A DNA stretch of 64,000 nt from Pseudoflavonifractor sp. An85 (GTDB lineage Bacteria; Bacillota; Clostridia; Oscillospirales; Oscillospiraceae), in contig NZ_NFHE01000011.1 of NCBI RefSeq assembly GCF_002161235.1, forward strand, positions 1 to 64,000, read 5' to 3'. A model generated the notes under the pieces. That model saw only the letters and a program-made list of their open reading frames with translations, did not search any database and was not told where the DNA came from. Positions within the stretch are counted from its first letter, which is position 1; each line of letters starts with the position of its first letter. Made by a program: the position numbers and the translations under genes. Below are positions 26,678 through 38,732 of this stretch, one piece after another.

Positions 26678-26735
26678 AAAAAACACCGTCCTAAGTAAGA
26701 GAGTGAAGTCTCTTACAGTATGGACGGTGTTTTTT
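26678..26735 (-). promoter_or_regulatory. Long hairpin abutting the spoIIR start codon
   Basis: Nested inverted repeats are present: an outer 14-bp stem (26678-26691 with 26722-26735) and an inner 8-bp stem (26695-26702 with 26709-26716). On the minus strand the outer stem ends in TTTTTT directly before the spoIIR ATG, and its AGGACGG would be the ribosome site. It looks like a terminator of ispE read-through and could also mask spoIIR translation. Confidence 0.65.
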
Positions 26736-26804
26736 TGGTTTAGTCCAAAAAATACAAGCATTTTTTGTGTACGGGAAAACTCTGCTCTAGAGCTTCTAGG
26801 GAGC

Positions 26805-27644
26805 CTAGACCGGTCGGCACACAAATACGTCTTTGTACTGCTCCTTCAAGGCATCGGCGGCCTGTTGGGCCTTGCTCTCGTCCTCAAAGAGGCCGAACAC
26901 GGTGGGGCCGCTGCCGGACATGACAGCCCCCAGGGCGCCGTACTCAATGAGGGTGGACTTAATTTCGTCCACCGTTTGGCGGTGGCGGGGCTCCAATACG
27001 TCCTCAAAGACGTTGTACAGCCGCCGGGCTACCCCCTGTAAGTCGCCCCCCTCCAGGGCCTTCACCAGCCCCTGGGTGTCAGGGCGGCAGGTAATTTTCT
27101 TCACGTTCACCCGGCCAAACAGCTGGGGGGTGGAGATGGGGAAGGGGGGCTTGCACACCACAATGTAGCAGGGGGGCAGGGAGGCGATGGGAGTGACCCG
27201 TTCGCCCCGGCCCTCCACCAGGGCGGTGCCGCCCACCACGCAGTAGGGAACATCGGAGCCTACAGTGGCCCCAATGTCCGCAAGCTCCAGAGGGGAAAGC
27301 CCGGTGTGGTACATCTCATTCATGGCCCGCAGCACGGCGGCAGCGTCGGAGCTGCCCCCGGCCATGCCCGCACACACGGGGATGCGCTTGTCAATGTGGA
27401 TGTTCAGCATCTCCCCCTGCCCGGTGGCAGAGCGGAACGCAGCGGCGGCTTTTTGGGCCAGATTGCTGCCATCGGAGGGGAGAAAAGACAGGTTGGTGGA
27501 CATGGTCCCTTCGCCCGGTGTGAGGGTGAGGGTGTCGGTGAGGTCAATGGATATCATGACCATCTGCAAGTCGTGGTACCCATCTTCCCGGCGGCGGAGA
27601 ATGTCCAGGGACAGGTTCAGCTTGGCGTAGGCGTTTGTCTCCAT
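26805..27644 (-). CDS. ispE: 4-diphosphocytidyl-2-C-methyl-D-erythritol kinase
   Basis: IspE phosphorylates CDP-methylerythritol in the MEP isoprenoid pathway. The 279-residue GHMP kinase begins AYAKLNLSLDILRRREDGYHDL, the IspE signature. It has the ATP-binding glycine loop IPVCAGMAGGSSDAAAVL and the C-terminal GALGAVMSGSGPTVFGLF. The ATG at 27644 follows GGAGG by 6 bases. It is followed by spoIIR and preceded by thrH with a 15-base gap. Confidence 0.95.
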   Translation of the reverse strand: METNAYAKLNLSLDILRRREDGYHDLQMVMISIDLTDTLTLTPGEGTMSTNLSFLPSDGSNLAQKAAAAFRSATGQGEMLNIHIDKRIPVCAGMAGGSSDAAAVLRAMNEMYHTGLSPLELADIGATVGSDVPYCVVGGTALVEGRGERVTPIASLPPCYIVVCKPPFPISTPQLFGRVNVKKITCRPDTQGLVKALEGGDLQGVARRLYNVFEDVLEPRHRQTVDEIKSTLIEYGALGAVMSGSGPTVFGLFEDESKAQQAADALKEQYKDVFVCRPV

Positions 27645-27659
27645 GTGCAACCTCCAGCC

Positions 27660-28262
27660 TTAGTCCATGGCGGCCAGGATGGCCTCCAGCAGCTGGTCGT
27701 ATTCCTCCAGGGCGGGCACTTCGGGGTGCTCGGCCTGGATAGCGGGGGTGCTCTTGAAGAGGAAACCGGCCTTGCTGGCCCCGATCATACCCAGGTCGTT
27801 GTAGCTGTCCCCGGCGGCAATGGTGGTAAAGCCTGCCGATTGCAGGGCCTTCACCGTGGTGAGCTTGGACTGGGGGCAGCGCATCTGGTGCCCGGTGATG
27901 GTGCCGTCCTCGGCCACTTCCAGGGTGTTGCAGAAGATGGTGGGCCAGCCCAACTTTTTCATCAGGGGCTGGGCGAACTGCTCAAAGGTATCGCTGAGGA
28001 TGATGACCTGGGTTTTCTCTCGCAGGGCGTCCAAAAACTCTTTGGCGCCGGGCAGGGGGTCCAGGGTGGCGATGGTCTCCTGGATGTCGGCCAGCTTCAG
28101 CCCGTGCTGAGCCAAGATATCCAAGCGGTAGCGCATCAGCTTGTCGTAGTCCGGCTCGTCGCGGGTGGTGCGCTCCAGCTCGGGAATGCCCCGGGCCTGG
28201 GCGAAGGCAATCCAGATCTCCGGGACCAGGACTCCCTCCAAATCCAGACAGGTGATGTACAT
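27660..28262 (-). CDS. thrH: ThrH-like phosphoserine phosphatase / homoserine phosphotransferase
   Basis: This is a HAD-superfamily enzyme. ThrH dephosphorylates phosphoserine and can pass the phosphate to homoserine. The 200-residue protein has nucleophile motif CLDLEGVLVPEIW (Asp7, with Glu9 two residues later as in ThrH rather than DxD), TTRDEPDYDKLM, the second motif ILSDTFEQFAQPLM, and GDSYNDLGMIGASKAGFLF. Length and wording match ThrH rather than SerB. The ATG at 28262 follows AGGAGG. Neighbouring aminotransferase and Lrp genes suggest amino-acid metabolism. Confidence 0.85.
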   Translation of the reverse strand: MYITCLDLEGVLVPEIWIAFAQARGIPELERTTRDEPDYDKLMRYRLDILAQHGLKLADIQETIATLDPLPGAKEFLDALREKTQVIILSDTFEQFAQPLMKKLGWPTIFCNTLEVAEDGTITGHQMRCPQSKLTTVKALQSAGFTTIAAGDSYNDLGMIGASKAGFLFKSTPAIQAEHPEVPALEEYDQLLEAILAAMD

Positions 28263-28289
28263 GACCCATTCCTCCTTATATATAAGCAA

Positions 28290-29453
28290 TTACAGGGTGC
28301 CCAAAAACCGCTCCAGGCGGGTGAGGGCCTCGGTGAGGTTTTTCATGGATGCGGCGTAGCAGGCCCGCACAAAGCCCTCGCCGCCGGGGCCGAAGGCGTT
28401 GCCGGGAATGACAGCCACATGCTCCTGGGCCAGGAACTTGTCGCAGAATTCCTCGCTGGACAGTCCGGTGGAGCGGATGCAGGGGAAGACATAGAAGGCG
28501 CCCCGGGGCTCGAAGCAGTCCAGACCCAGCTTGCGGAAGCCGTCCACCAGGAACCGGCGGCGGCCGTCGTACTCCTGCTTCATGGCCTCGATGTCCCGGT
28601 CCCCGTGCTCCATGGCCTCGATGGCGGCGTACTGGCTGGTGGTGGGGGCGGACATGATGCCATATTGGTGCAGCTTGGTCATGGCGGCGATGATCTCCTT
28701 GGGGCCGCACACATAGCCCATGCGCCAGCCGGTCATAGAATATGCCTTGGAAAAGCCGTTGATGACAATGGTGCGCTCATACATGTCGGGGATGTTGGCC
28801 ATGGACACATGGTGCTGGCCGTAAGTGAGCTCGGCATAGATTTCATCAGACACCACCATAATATTGGTACCCCGCAGCACCTCCGCCAGAGCCTCCAGAT
28901 CCTCCCGGTGCATAATGCCGCCGGTGGGGTTGTTGGGGAAGGGGAGCACCAAAATCTTGGTGCGGGGGGTGATGGCGGCCTTCAGCTCCTCAGGGGTGAG
29001 GCGGAACTCGTTTTCCACCTTGGTCTCCACGTATACGGGCACGCCGTGGATCATGGACACCAGAGGGCCATAGCACACAAAAGAGGGAGTGGGGATGATG
29101 ACCTCGTCCCCCGGCTCCAGCAGGCAGCGGAAGGCCAGGTCTAGGCCCTCACTGCCGCCCACGGTGACCAGGGTCTGCCCGATGGGCTGATACTCCAGGT
29201 CGAACCGGCGCTTGAGGTAGCGGCAGATGGCACGGCGCAGGTCGGACAGACCGGCGTTGGGGGTGTACTTGGTAAAGCCCTTTTCCAGGGAGTAGATGCC
29301 CGCGTCTCGGATGTGCCAGGGGGTCTGGAAGTCGGGCTCGCCCACGCCCAGGGAGATGGCGTCGTCCATCTCAGCCATGATGTCGAAGTATTTTCGAATG
29401 CCGGAGGGGGGAACTTCCTGAATCCGACGGCTTAAAATCTGTTGATAGTCCAT
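28290..29453 (-). CDS. Class I/II PLP aminotransferase (aromatic/alanine type)
   Basis: This fold-type I transaminase has 387 residues. Visible landmarks are SLGVGEPDFQTP, YTPNAGLSDLR, LPFPNNPTGG (cofactor Asn), SDEIYAELTYG (cofactor Asp/Tyr), PLP Lys236 in NGFSKAYSMTGWRMGY, and a C-terminal CYAASMKNLTEAL-region with the substrate-carboxylate Arg in FVRACYA. The subfamily is that often called PatA/AraT; the amino donor is not certain. It overlaps the Lrp gene at its start codon (TGATG), so the two are probably co-regulated. ThrH downstream could draw on the same amino-acid pool. Confidence 0.88.
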   Translation of the reverse strand: MDYQQILSRRIQEVPPSGIRKYFDIMAEMDDAISLGVGEPDFQTPWHIRDAGIYSLEKGFTKYTPNAGLSDLRRAICRYLKRRFDLEYQPIGQTLVTVGGSEGLDLAFRCLLEPGDEVIIPTPSFVCYGPLVSMIHGVPVYVETKVENEFRLTPEELKAAITPRTKILVLPFPNNPTGGIMHREDLEALAEVLRGTNIMVVSDEIYAELTYGQHHVSMANIPDMYERTIVINGFSKAYSMTGWRMGYVCGPKEIIAAMTKLHQYGIMSAPTTSQYAAIEAMEHGDRDIEAMKQEYDGRRRFLVDGFRKLGLDCFEPRGAFYVFPCIRSTGLSSEEFCDKFLAQEHVAVIPGNAFGPGGEGFVRACYAASMKNLTEALTRLERFLGTL

Positions 29454-29932
29454 CAGTCTAACACGAACCTTTCTTCCTGTTCCTCTTGCACCGGGAAAAT
29501 CAGGTGCTTTTCCTTATATTTCTTTAAAATAAAGTGGGTGGCGGTGCCGGTGACACCCTCCATGGGGGCCAGCTTCTCGCCTACAAACCGGGCCACCTCC
29601 TGCAAGGTGCGTCCCGAGATGATGACGGTGAAGTCAAAGGAGCCGCTCATGAGATACAGGGACTCCACCTCGTCGTACTGGTAGATGCGCTGGGCGATGC
29701 GGTCAAAGCCGTCTCCGCGCTGGGGGGTCACCTTCACCTCAATGAGGGCGGTCACCGACTCCCGATGGGTGCGGTCCCAGTCCACAATGGCCTTGTAGCC
29801 CACGATGATGTGGTCCTTCTCATATTCGGCAATGGCTGCTGCCACCTCCGCTTCGGTGGAGCCGGTCATGGATGCCAACTGGGACGGGGTGAGGGTACAA
29901 TCGTTTTCCAAAAGTTGCAGCAGCTGTTTCAT
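29453..29932 (-). CDS. Lrp/AsnC-family transcriptional regulator
   Basis: This 159-residue regulator has an N-terminal helix-turn-helix (about 1-50, LTPSQLASMTGSTEAEVAAAI) and a C-terminal RAM ligand-binding domain (VTALIEVKVTP, SLYLMSGSFDFTVIISG). It probably senses an amino acid and controls the coupled aminotransferase gene. The ATG at 29932 follows AAAAAAGGAGG; the long frame upstream to 30118 runs over the promoter and is not coding. A residue stretch after the RAM domain (KYKEKHLIFPVQEEQEE) is a short extension. Confidence 0.9.
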   Translation of the reverse strand: MKQLLQLLENDCTLTPSQLASMTGSTEAEVAAAIAEYEKDHIIVGYKAIVDWDRTHRESVTALIEVKVTPQRGDGFDRIAQRIYQYDEVESLYLMSGSFDFTVIISGRTLQEVARFVGEKLAPMEGVTGTATHFILKKYKEKHLIFPVQEEQEERFVLD

Positions 29933-30004
29933 GCTAGATCCTCCTTTTTTGGGTCCGCCGCCTTTCCCGGCGGCAGATACCGGCGTGGAAAGGGGTTGAA
30001 AGAC

Positions 30005-30033
30005 ATTATACACTTTAATGCAGTGAAATGCAA
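30005..30033 (-). promoter_or_regulatory. Promoter of the lrp-aminotransferase operon
   Basis: On the minus strand TTGCAT (30033-30028) and TATAAT (30010-30005) are spaced exactly 17 bases apart, 73 bases before the lrp start. Confidence 0.75.
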
Positions 30034-30105
30034 TCCCTACCCCGATGGGAGACAGCCCTTGGCACTTTTCATAAAAATATCCTTCCATTGTTGGTATATG
30101 AGTGA

Positions 30106-30111
30106 TATAAT
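30106..30111 (+). promoter_or_regulatory. Putative -10 element of the V-ATPase operon
   Basis: A consensus TATAAT lies 48 bases before the first gene of the ATPase operon. No good -35 is seen at the right distance, so this is tentative. Confidence 0.4.
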
Positions 30112-30158
30112 ACAACATTGTGATACTTCACATGAACACAGAGAAGGAGGCAGTGTGG

Positions 30159-30479
30159 ATGGACTATACCATGCTAATTGACCGAATTCTGGAAGCAGAA
30201 CGATCTGCCCGGGATGTTGCGGAAGAGGTTAAGACCCAGAAAGCCAATTTCGAAGCAGAATTGGAGCAGGAAAAGGCCGCCATTGCCCAGAAATATCTGG
30301 ACCGGGCGGGGACCTGGCTGGAGGAACTGAAAAGCCAGGAGGAAGAGAAGAAAGAGCAGCTGATTGCTGCCCAAAAGGTGCGTCTGGCCGACGCTGAGGC
30401 CAAGATGGAGCGCGCTTACACTCGGTATGGGGACAACTGGGTGGATACCTTGTTTCACCAGACGGTTGATATTCGGTGA
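30159..30479 (+). CDS. V/A-type ATPase small stalk-like subunit (G/H-like)
   Basis: This 106-residue, almost wholly charged helical protein has a long coiled coil (about 10-90, rich in Glu/Lys/Gln). That is the character of the peripheral-stalk G/H (NtpF/AhaH) subunits that pair with subunit E. It is first in the ATPase operon and its stop overlaps the subunit C start (GTGA). Sequence similarity is hard to judge by eye in coiled coils, so the assignment relies on position and composition. The ATG at 30159 follows GAAGGAGG. Confidence 0.7.
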   Translation: MDYTMLIDRILEAERSARDVAEEVKTQKANFEAELEQEKAAIAQKYLDRAGTWLEELKSQEEEKKEQLIAAQKVRLADAEAKMERAYTRYGDNWVDTLFHQTVDIR

Positions 30480-31510
30480 GCGCAGGATATGAGGCTCTGG
30501 CCACCAAGGCCAAAGCTATGTACGGAAAGCGCATTACCCGGCAGGAGCTGGAGCGAATTGCCGGAATGCGCTCGGTGGACGACGTGCTGGCCGAGCTGCG
30601 CCAGCTGCCTGGATGGAGCCACGCTTCCGAGCATCTGCCCCAAGATGCTCTCTTGACCCGTGCCACCCTGGAGTCTGCCTTGCGGGAACAAATTCGCCAG
30701 GAATACTTGAGCTTGCTGGCCTTTGTCCCCCATAAAGATCGAACCATCATGGAATTCCCCATTATGCGGGCGGTGATGGACGAGATTTTGGCGGCGCTGC
30801 GCCACCTCCACGCCAGCATTTATAAGGAAGTGGAGCCCCTGCCCCCCGCCTTTATGAGCCACACCAAGGTGGATGTGCAGGCCCTGCGCCGGTGTACCTC
30901 CTACGATGGGCTGTTGGAGGCCACTCAGGGGTGCATTTACCACGACGCGCTGGAGCGGCTGCGTTCCACCGACGGGAGCCTGCCCGACTACGGTGTCACC
31001 GAGGCGCTGCTGAGCGGGGTGTACTACCGCCACTTGCAGTCCATCATCCGCCGCAAGTATGACGGAGATGTGCGCCGCATTTTGGAGAAATCCGTGGGCA
31101 GCCAGGTGGATATGCTCAACCTCATGCACATTTTGCGCATGAAGCGGTATTTCCCCCAGGAGGACAACTACCTGCCGGTGCTGTTGCCCTACCACTACAA
31201 GCTCAAACCCCAAATGATTCATGCTATGTGTGCCGCCCCCAATGCGGAGGCGGTGCTGGAGCTGGCCGAGCAAACCCCCTACGGCTCTGTGTTTCACAAA
31301 GAGAGCGGGGAGGACCTCAACCACCTCTACACAGCCAACCTCTACCGTACCAGCCGCCGCCAACTGATGATGGGCAAGCCCTCCATCTACAGCGCCGTGG
31401 CCCTAATCAACCTGCGGGAGATCGAACTCAAAGCCGTGGTCTCTGCGGTGGAGGCTGCCAAATACCAGATGGCCCTGAACCCGTCCATTCTGGACATGAT
31501 GGACCGCTGA
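30476..31510 (+). CDS. ntpC: V/A-type ATPase subunit C (d-type)
   Basis: Subunit C joins the central rotor stalk to the membrane ring. The 344-residue protein starts AGYEALATKAKAMYGKRI, a C/d-family opening (scanning Y..xx.R/Kaxxx), and is all-helical with a C-terminal LREIELKAVVSAVEA as in V-type d subunits. The GTG start at 30476 overlaps the upstream gene. In Enterococcus the C gene lies after E; here it precedes I. Confidence 0.85.
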   Translation: MSAGYEALATKAKAMYGKRITRQELERIAGMRSVDDVLAELRQLPGWSHASEHLPQDALLTRATLESALREQIRQEYLSLLAFVPHKDRTIMEFPIMRAVMDEILAALRHLHASIYKEVEPLPPAFMSHTKVDVQALRRCTSYDGLLEATQGCIYHDALERLRSTDGSLPDYGVTEALLSGVYYRHLQSIIRRKYDGDVRRILEKSVGSQVDMLNLMHILRMKRYFPQEDNYLPVLLPYHYKLKPQMIHAMCAAPNAEAVLELAEQTPYGSVFHKESGEDLNHLYTANLYRTSRRQLMMGKPSIYSAVALINLREIELKAVVSAVEAAKYQMALNPSILDMMDR

Positions 31511-31521
31511 GGAGGGAGTAC

Positions 31522-33871
<2,350 letters not shown>

Positions 33872-33883
33872 TGGAGTTTACCC

Positions 33884-34189
33884 ATGCGTTACTTTGTCAT
33901 CTCCGATAATACGGACACCCAAGTGGGCCTGCGCCTGGCCGGAGTGGAAGGCGTGGTGGCTCGCAGCAAGGAGGAGGCGGAGAAGGCCATTGCCAAGGTT
34001 CTTTCCGACGAGACGGTGGGCATTTTGCTCATCACCGAAAGTCTGGCCGAGCAGTGTTCCGACCAGCTGGCAGACTGGAAGATGAATGGCCGCACCCCTC
34101 TGGTGGTGGAGATTCCGGATCGACATGGAGCTCGCAACCACGATGCCATTGGCCGGTACATCCGAGAGGCCATTGGCGTAAAACTATAA
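33884..34189 (+). CDS. ntpG: V/A-type ATPase subunit F
   Basis: Subunit F is a small central-stalk protein. The 101-residue protein has the family opening MRYFVISDNTDTQVGLRLAGVEG and the strand-turn VGILLITESLAEQ, with a C-terminal IPDRHGARNHDAIGRYIREAIG like other F subunits. It lies 12 bases after subunit K. Confidence 0.9.
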   Translation: MRYFVISDNTDTQVGLRLAGVEGVVARSKEEAEKAIAKVLSDETVGILLITESLAEQCSDQLADWKMNGRTPLVVEIPDRHGARNHDAIGRYIREAIGVKL

Positions 34190-34229
34190 CTCGACAGGAG
34201 AATCCCAGAAGACAAGGAGGGATCGGAAC

Positions 34230-34847
34230 ATGCCAGAACAAACGGAAAAACTGCTTCACTTTACCGAAGAGGTGGTACGCAACGCCGCTATGCAAAGTGA
34301 GCAGATGAAGAAAGAATTGGACGCGGCCAGAGCGGAGGCCCTGGCCGAGGCGAAAATTGGGGCCAAGGAGGCGGCTCGCGCCTACTACGACAAGGAGGCA
34401 GCCCGCATCCGGGCCGAGTCCGGCCGTGAGGTGTCCCGACACTTGATGGAGAGCAAGCGGAAAATCTACCTGCGCCGCAAGGAGATCACCCAAGAGGTGT
34501 TCCAGCAGGTGTGTGAGCGCATTGGAGCCTTCACCGCCGGGGAGACCTACTACACCCACATGGAGGAAATGCTCCGCCATGCCCTGGAGCTGCTGCCCGG
34601 AGCTCAGGCGGTGACGGTGCAGCTGCGGGGAGAGGATATGCCCTTTGCCCCCAAGCTGGCCGCTGCCCTGGCTCCTGTGCAGGTGGAGTGCCAGGAGGGA
34701 AGCTTCTCCCTGGGCGGCTTTATCGTCCACTGCAGCCAGTTGGGGCTGCGGGTGGACTGTTCCTTTGACAACCGGCTGGACGAGCTGGCCGGCCACTTCG
34801 CCGAGTCCTTCGGGTTGTCCCTGTCCGATGACCTGAACGAGATGTGA
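34230..34847 (+). CDS. ntpE: V/A-type ATPase subunit E
   Basis: This is a peripheral-stalk subunit. The 205-residue protein has a long N-terminal helix (about 10-110, rich in Ala/Glu/Lys) and a globular C-terminal domain with FSLGGFIVHCSQLGLRVDCSFDNRLDEL, the characteristic E-subunit C-terminal motif (GGxxxxxxxGxxxxDxxxxxxL). AGGAGGGAT precedes the ATG. Confidence 0.9.
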   Translation: MPEQTEKLLHFTEEVVRNAAMQSEQMKKELDAARAEALAEAKIGAKEAARAYYDKEAARIRAESGREVSRHLMESKRKIYLRRKEITQEVFQQVCERIGAFTAGETYYTHMEEMLRHALELLPGAQAVTVQLRGEDMPFAPKLAAALAPVQVECQEGSFSLGGFIVHCSQLGLRVDCSFDNRLDELAGHFAESFGLSLSDDLNEM

Positions 34848-34864
34848 GGAGGCGAAAGCGGAAT

Positions 34865-36628
34865 ATGAGTGAATATCAGATTTATAGCGTCAACGGCCCT
34901 GTGGTCAAGGTGGTTGGCGGCAAAGGCCTTGCCATGATGGACATGGTGTACGCCGGTGACCAGCAGCTCATCGGCGAGGTGGTGGGCGTGGAAGGGGATA
35001 TGACCACCGTGCAGGTGTACGAGGACACCGCCGGTCTGGCCCCCGGTCAGCCTGTGGTTACCACCGGCTCCCCCATGGCCCTCATGCTGGGTCCCGGCCT
35101 GCTGGGTAACATCTTTGACGGCATTGCCCGCCCCCTGAAGGACCTGGAGGCCATTTCCGGCCCCTTCCTGGGCCGGGGCGTCAACATCCCAGCTCTGGAT
35201 CTCACCAAGAAGTGGGATGTGGAGATTACCGTGAAAGAGGGAGACCAGGTCAAGCCCGGCACCCTCTACGCCCAGTGCCAGGAGACCGCCGCCATCCTCC
35301 ACCGCTGCCTCACCCCCGCTGGACTCGCCGGTACCGTCACCCGAGTGGTGGAGAGCGGGGCCTACACCGTGGAGGACGTGCTGGTGGAGGTCACCGACCA
35401 GCGCGGTAAGGTGACGAGACTGAAGCTGGCCACCCGGTGCACCATCCGGGGGGCGCGGCCCATTGCCCAGCGTCTGCCCATCCACCGTCCCCTCATCACC
35501 GGCCAGCGGATTTTGGACACCCTGTTCCCCATCGGCAAGGGGGGCGCGGCCGCCATTCCCGGCCCCTTCGGCGCGGGCAAGACCATGACCCAGCACCAGC
35601 TGGCCAAGTGGTCGGACGCAGACATCATCGTCTACTTGGGCTGCGGCGAGCGGGGCAACGAGATGACCCAGGCCCTGGAGGAGTTCTCCGAACTGAAGGA
35701 CCCCCGCACCGGCCTGCCCCTGATGAACCGTACCATTTTGATTGCCAACACCTCCAATATGCCGGTGGCTGCCCGTGAGGCCTCGGTGTACACCGGTATG
35801 ACCATCGCCGAGTACTACCGGGATATGGGCTACCACGTGGCCCTCATGGCCGACTCCACCTCCCGCTGGGCCGAGGCTCTGCGTGAGATCTCCGGCCGTC
35901 TGGAGGAGATGCCCGCCGAAGAGGGCTTCCCCGCCTATCTGGCCTCCCGTCTGGCTGAGTTCTACGAGCGGGCGGGCTATGTGGAGACCCTGGAAGGAAA
36001 GGAGGGCTCCGTCACTGTCATTGGCGCTGTCTCCCCCCAGGGCGGCGACTTCTCCGAGCCGGTGACCCAGAACACCAAGCGCTTTGTCCGCTGCTTCTGG
36101 GCCCTGGACCGCAGCCTGGCCTACGCCCGGCACTTCCCCTCTATCAACTGGCTCAACTCCTACTCGGAGTACACCGTGGATTTCAAAGACTGGTACAGTG
36201 AGAACGTCTCGCCGGACTTTGCTCCCTGCCGCCAGCGCATTGCCAACCTGCTGCGGGAGGAAAGCCAGCTGATGGAAATTGTCAAGCTCATTGGCTCGGA
36301 CATTCTCCCCGAGAACCAGAAGCTCATCATGGAGACCGCCCGCCTCATCCGCCTGGGCTTCCTCCAGCAAAACTCCTACAACCCCGTGGACACCTATGTG
36401 CCCCTGCAAAAGCAGCTTTTGATGATGCAGACCATTCTGCGCCTGTACGACGGGGTGAAAGAGGGCATTGACAAGGCCATCCCCCTGTCCCAGTACACCG
36501 CCACCGGCATTTTTGACGCGGTGGTGAAGATGAAGTACGAGATTCCCAACGAAGACCTGTCCAAGTTTGACGACTACACCGCCATGATCGACAAAGCCCT
36601 GGAGCAGGTCAACACTGCCAATAGCTGA
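34865..36628 (+). CDS. ntpA: V/A-type ATPase catalytic subunit A
   Basis: This is the ATP-hydrolysing or synthesising subunit. The 587-residue protein contains the A-specific non-homologous insert (about 110-200) and Walker [14 protein letters not shown]. It also has the catalytic region [11 protein letters not shown] (with the catalytic Glu), [17 protein letters not shown], and [23 protein letters not shown]. The ATG at 34865 is chosen over an in-frame ATG at 34844 because GAGGAGGCG lies between them. Confidence 0.96.
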   Translation: MSEYQIYSVNGPVVKVVGGKGLAMMDMVYAGDQQLIGEVVGVEGDMTTVQVYEDTAGLAPGQPVVTTGSPMALMLGPGLLGNIFDGIARPLKDLEAISGPFLGRGVNIPALDLTKKWDVEITVKEGDQVKPGTLYAQCQETAAILHRCLTPAGLAGTVTRVVESGAYTVEDVLVEVTDQRGKVTRLKLATRCTIRGARPIAQRLPIHRPLITGQRILDTLFPIGKGGAAAIPGPFGAGKTMTQHQLAKWSDADIIVYLGCGERGNEMTQALEEFSELKDPRTGLPLMNRTILIANTSNMPVAAREASVYTGMTIAEYYRDMGYHVALMADSTSRWAEALREISGRLEEMPAEEGFPAYLASRLAEFYERAGYVETLEGKEGSVTVIGAVSPQGGDFSEPVTQNTKRFVRCFWALDRSLAYARHFPSINWLNSYSEYTVDFKDWYSENVSPDFAPCRQRIANLLREESQLMEIVKLIGSDILPENQKLIMETARLIRLGFLQQNSYNPVDTYVPLQKQLLMMQTILRLYDGVKEGIDKAIPLSQYTATGIFDAVVKMKYEIPNEDLSKFDDYTAMIDKALEQVNTANS

Positions 36629-36638
36629 GGTGACTGCC

Positions 36639-38036
36639 ATGAGATTGGAATATACCGGACTATCAAACCTCAACGGCTCTCTGGTGGCCCTGGAAGGGGT
36701 CTCCGGCGTGTCCTACGATGAGATGGCCGAACTGGTGATGGCCGACGGCTCCCGCCGCTATGGCCGTGTCATTCTCATCGAAGGGGACAAGGCAGTGCTC
36801 CAGGTGTTTGAGGGCACCAAGGGGATTTCTCTGGAGAACACCTCCACCCACTTTACCGGCCGCCCCATGGATATGGCCCTGTCCAAGGAGATGCTGGGCC
36901 GCGTCTTTGACGGGGCCGGCCGCCCCATTGACGGGCTGGGCGAGCTGTACCCTGACGAGCGGCGCAACATCAACGGCTCTGCCATCAACCCCGTGAGCCG
37001 CCAGTACCCCCGCAGCTGCATTTACACCGGCGTGTCCGCCATTGACGGCACGTCCACCCTGATTCGTGGCCAGAAGCTGCCCATCTTCTCCGGCGCCGGT
37101 ATGGCTCACAACGAGCTGGCCGCCCAGATGGTGCGTCAGGCTCGGGTGGCCGGGGATGACGGAGAGTTCGCCATCGTCTTTGCCGCCATGGGCGTGAAAA
37201 ACGACGTGGCCGAGTTCTTCCGCCGCAACTTCGAGGAGTCTGGGGCTCTGCCCCGGGTGGCCATGTTCCTCAACCTGGCCTCTGATCCCATCATTGAGCG
37301 TATTCTGACCCCCCGCTGCGCCCTGACCGCCGCGGAGTACCTGGCCTTCAACCACGGCTATCACGTGCTGGTGGTGATGACCGACATGACCTCCTACTGC
37401 GAGGCCGTGCGTGAGTTCTCCTCCTCCAAGGGCGAGATTCCCTCTCGTAAGGGCTTCCCCGCCTACCTGTACTCCGATCTGGCCTCCCTGTACGAGCGGG
37501 CGGGCATGATCGTGGGCAAGCAGGGCTCGGTGACCCAGGTGCCCATCCTCACCATGCCCAACGACGATATCACCCACCCCATCCCAGACTTGACAGGCTA
37601 CATCACCGAGGGCCAGATCGTGCTGGACCGGAACATGGACCAGTCGGGCGTGTATCCCCCCATCAACATCCTGTCCTCTCTGTCCCGTCTGATGAAAGAC
37701 GGCATCGGCGAGGGCTACACCCGGGCCGACCACCCCGCTCTGTCCAACCAGCTGTTTGCCTCCTACTCCAAGGTGCAGGATGCCCGCAGTCTGGCCTCCG
37801 TCATCGGCGAGGACGAGCTGTCCCCCCTGGACCAGCAGTACCTCCGCTTTGGCCGTGCCTTTGAGCACTACTTCGTCAGCCAGGGCCAGCAGGAGGACCG
37901 CTCCATGGATCAGACCCTGGAACTGGGCTGGGCGCTGCTGTCCATCCTGCCCCGGGGTGAGCTGGACCGTATCAGCGACAAGGAGCTGGACGAGCACTAC
38001 AAGGAAGGAGCCTACGAGTCCCTGGGCGAGCTCTAA
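36639..38036 (+). CDS. ntpB: V/A-type ATPase subunit B
   Basis: This non-catalytic nucleotide-site subunit has 465 residues. A P-loop is lacking: the region reads [15 protein letters not shown], as in all B subunits. Conserved stretches include [34 protein letters not shown] and [35 protein letters not shown]. The ATG at 36639 follows GAGGTGA, 10 bases after subunit A. Confidence 0.96.
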   Translation: MRLEYTGLSNLNGSLVALEGVSGVSYDEMAELVMADGSRRYGRVILIEGDKAVLQVFEGTKGISLENTSTHFTGRPMDMALSKEMLGRVFDGAGRPIDGLGELYPDERRNINGSAINPVSRQYPRSCIYTGVSAIDGTSTLIRGQKLPIFSGAGMAHNELAAQMVRQARVAGDDGEFAIVFAAMGVKNDVAEFFRRNFEESGALPRVAMFLNLASDPIIERILTPRCALTAAEYLAFNHGYHVLVVMTDMTSYCEAVREFSSSKGEIPSRKGFPAYLYSDLASLYERAGMIVGKQGSVTQVPILTMPNDDITHPIPDLTGYITEGQIVLDRNMDQSGVYPPINILSSLSRLMKDGIGEGYTRADHPALSNQLFASYSKVQDARSLASVIGEDELSPLDQQYLRFGRAFEHYFVSQGQQEDRSMDQTLELGWALLSILPRGELDRISDKELDEHYKEGAYESLGEL

Positions 38037-38066
38037 GCGCAGATCTGATGGAAAGGGGGTGGCCCC

Positions 38067-38726
38067 ATGGCTGCCGTACTGCCCACCAAGGGCAACCTCA
38101 TGGCTGCCAAGCGTTCCCGTGCGCTGGCAACCACCGGCTATGAGCTGATGGACCGGAAGCGAAACATTCTGGTCCGTGAAATGATGACATTGATGGAGGA
38201 CGCCTCTCGCATCCAGCGGGAAATTGACCAGGTGTTCCAGTCCGCCTATATGGCCCTGGCCAAGGCCAACGTGGAGTTGGGCCTGTGTGACCGTATTGCA
38301 GAGGGCGTGGAGCCGGACCACAGTCTGGACATTCGCTGGCGTTCGGTGATGGGCGTGGAATTGCCCCATATCCCGGACAACACCCCACCTCTGAGCCCCA
38401 GCTATGGCTTTGCCTATACGTCCCCCGCTTTTGACCAGGCTTACATCCAGTTTGCCAAGGTCAAGGATTTGACACGCCGCATGGCGGAGGTGGAGATCTC
38501 CATCTACCGTCTGGCTCAGGCCATTAAAAAGGCCCAGAAGCGGGCCAATGCTCTGAAAAACATTGTCATTCCCGACCTGGACAACACCATCCGCTTCATC
38601 ACCGAGGCGCTGGAGGAAAAGGAACGGGAGGAGTTCGTGCGCTTGAAGGTCATCAAGCGACGCACCGAACAGGGCAAGGGACAGGCCCGGGAGAAAGCTC
38701 CCCGCGCCGGTGCCCCATCCGCATAA
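38067..38726 (+). CDS. ntpD: V/A-type ATPase subunit D
   Basis: Subunit D is the central rotor shaft. The 219-residue protein has the family opening PTKGNLMAAKRSRALATTGYELMDRKRNIL and long helices at both ends (about 10-80 and 130-205), with KRANALKNIVIPDLDNTIRFI near the C-terminus. It is the last gene of the operon; a strong hairpin follows. Confidence 0.94.
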   Translation: MAAVLPTKGNLMAAKRSRALATTGYELMDRKRNILVREMMTLMEDASRIQREIDQVFQSAYMALAKANVELGLCDRIAEGVEPDHSLDIRWRSVMGVELPHIPDNTPPLSPSYGFAYTSPAFDQAYIQFAKVKDLTRRMAEVEISIYRLAQAIKKAQKRANALKNIVIPDLDNTIRFITEALEEKEREEFVRLKVIKRRTEQGKGQAREKAPRAGAPSA

Positions 38727-38732
38727 AACAGC

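Noticed and set aside
34604-36673. 689-codon minus-strand frame
   Set aside because: Antisense of ntpA and ntpE, no recognisable features.
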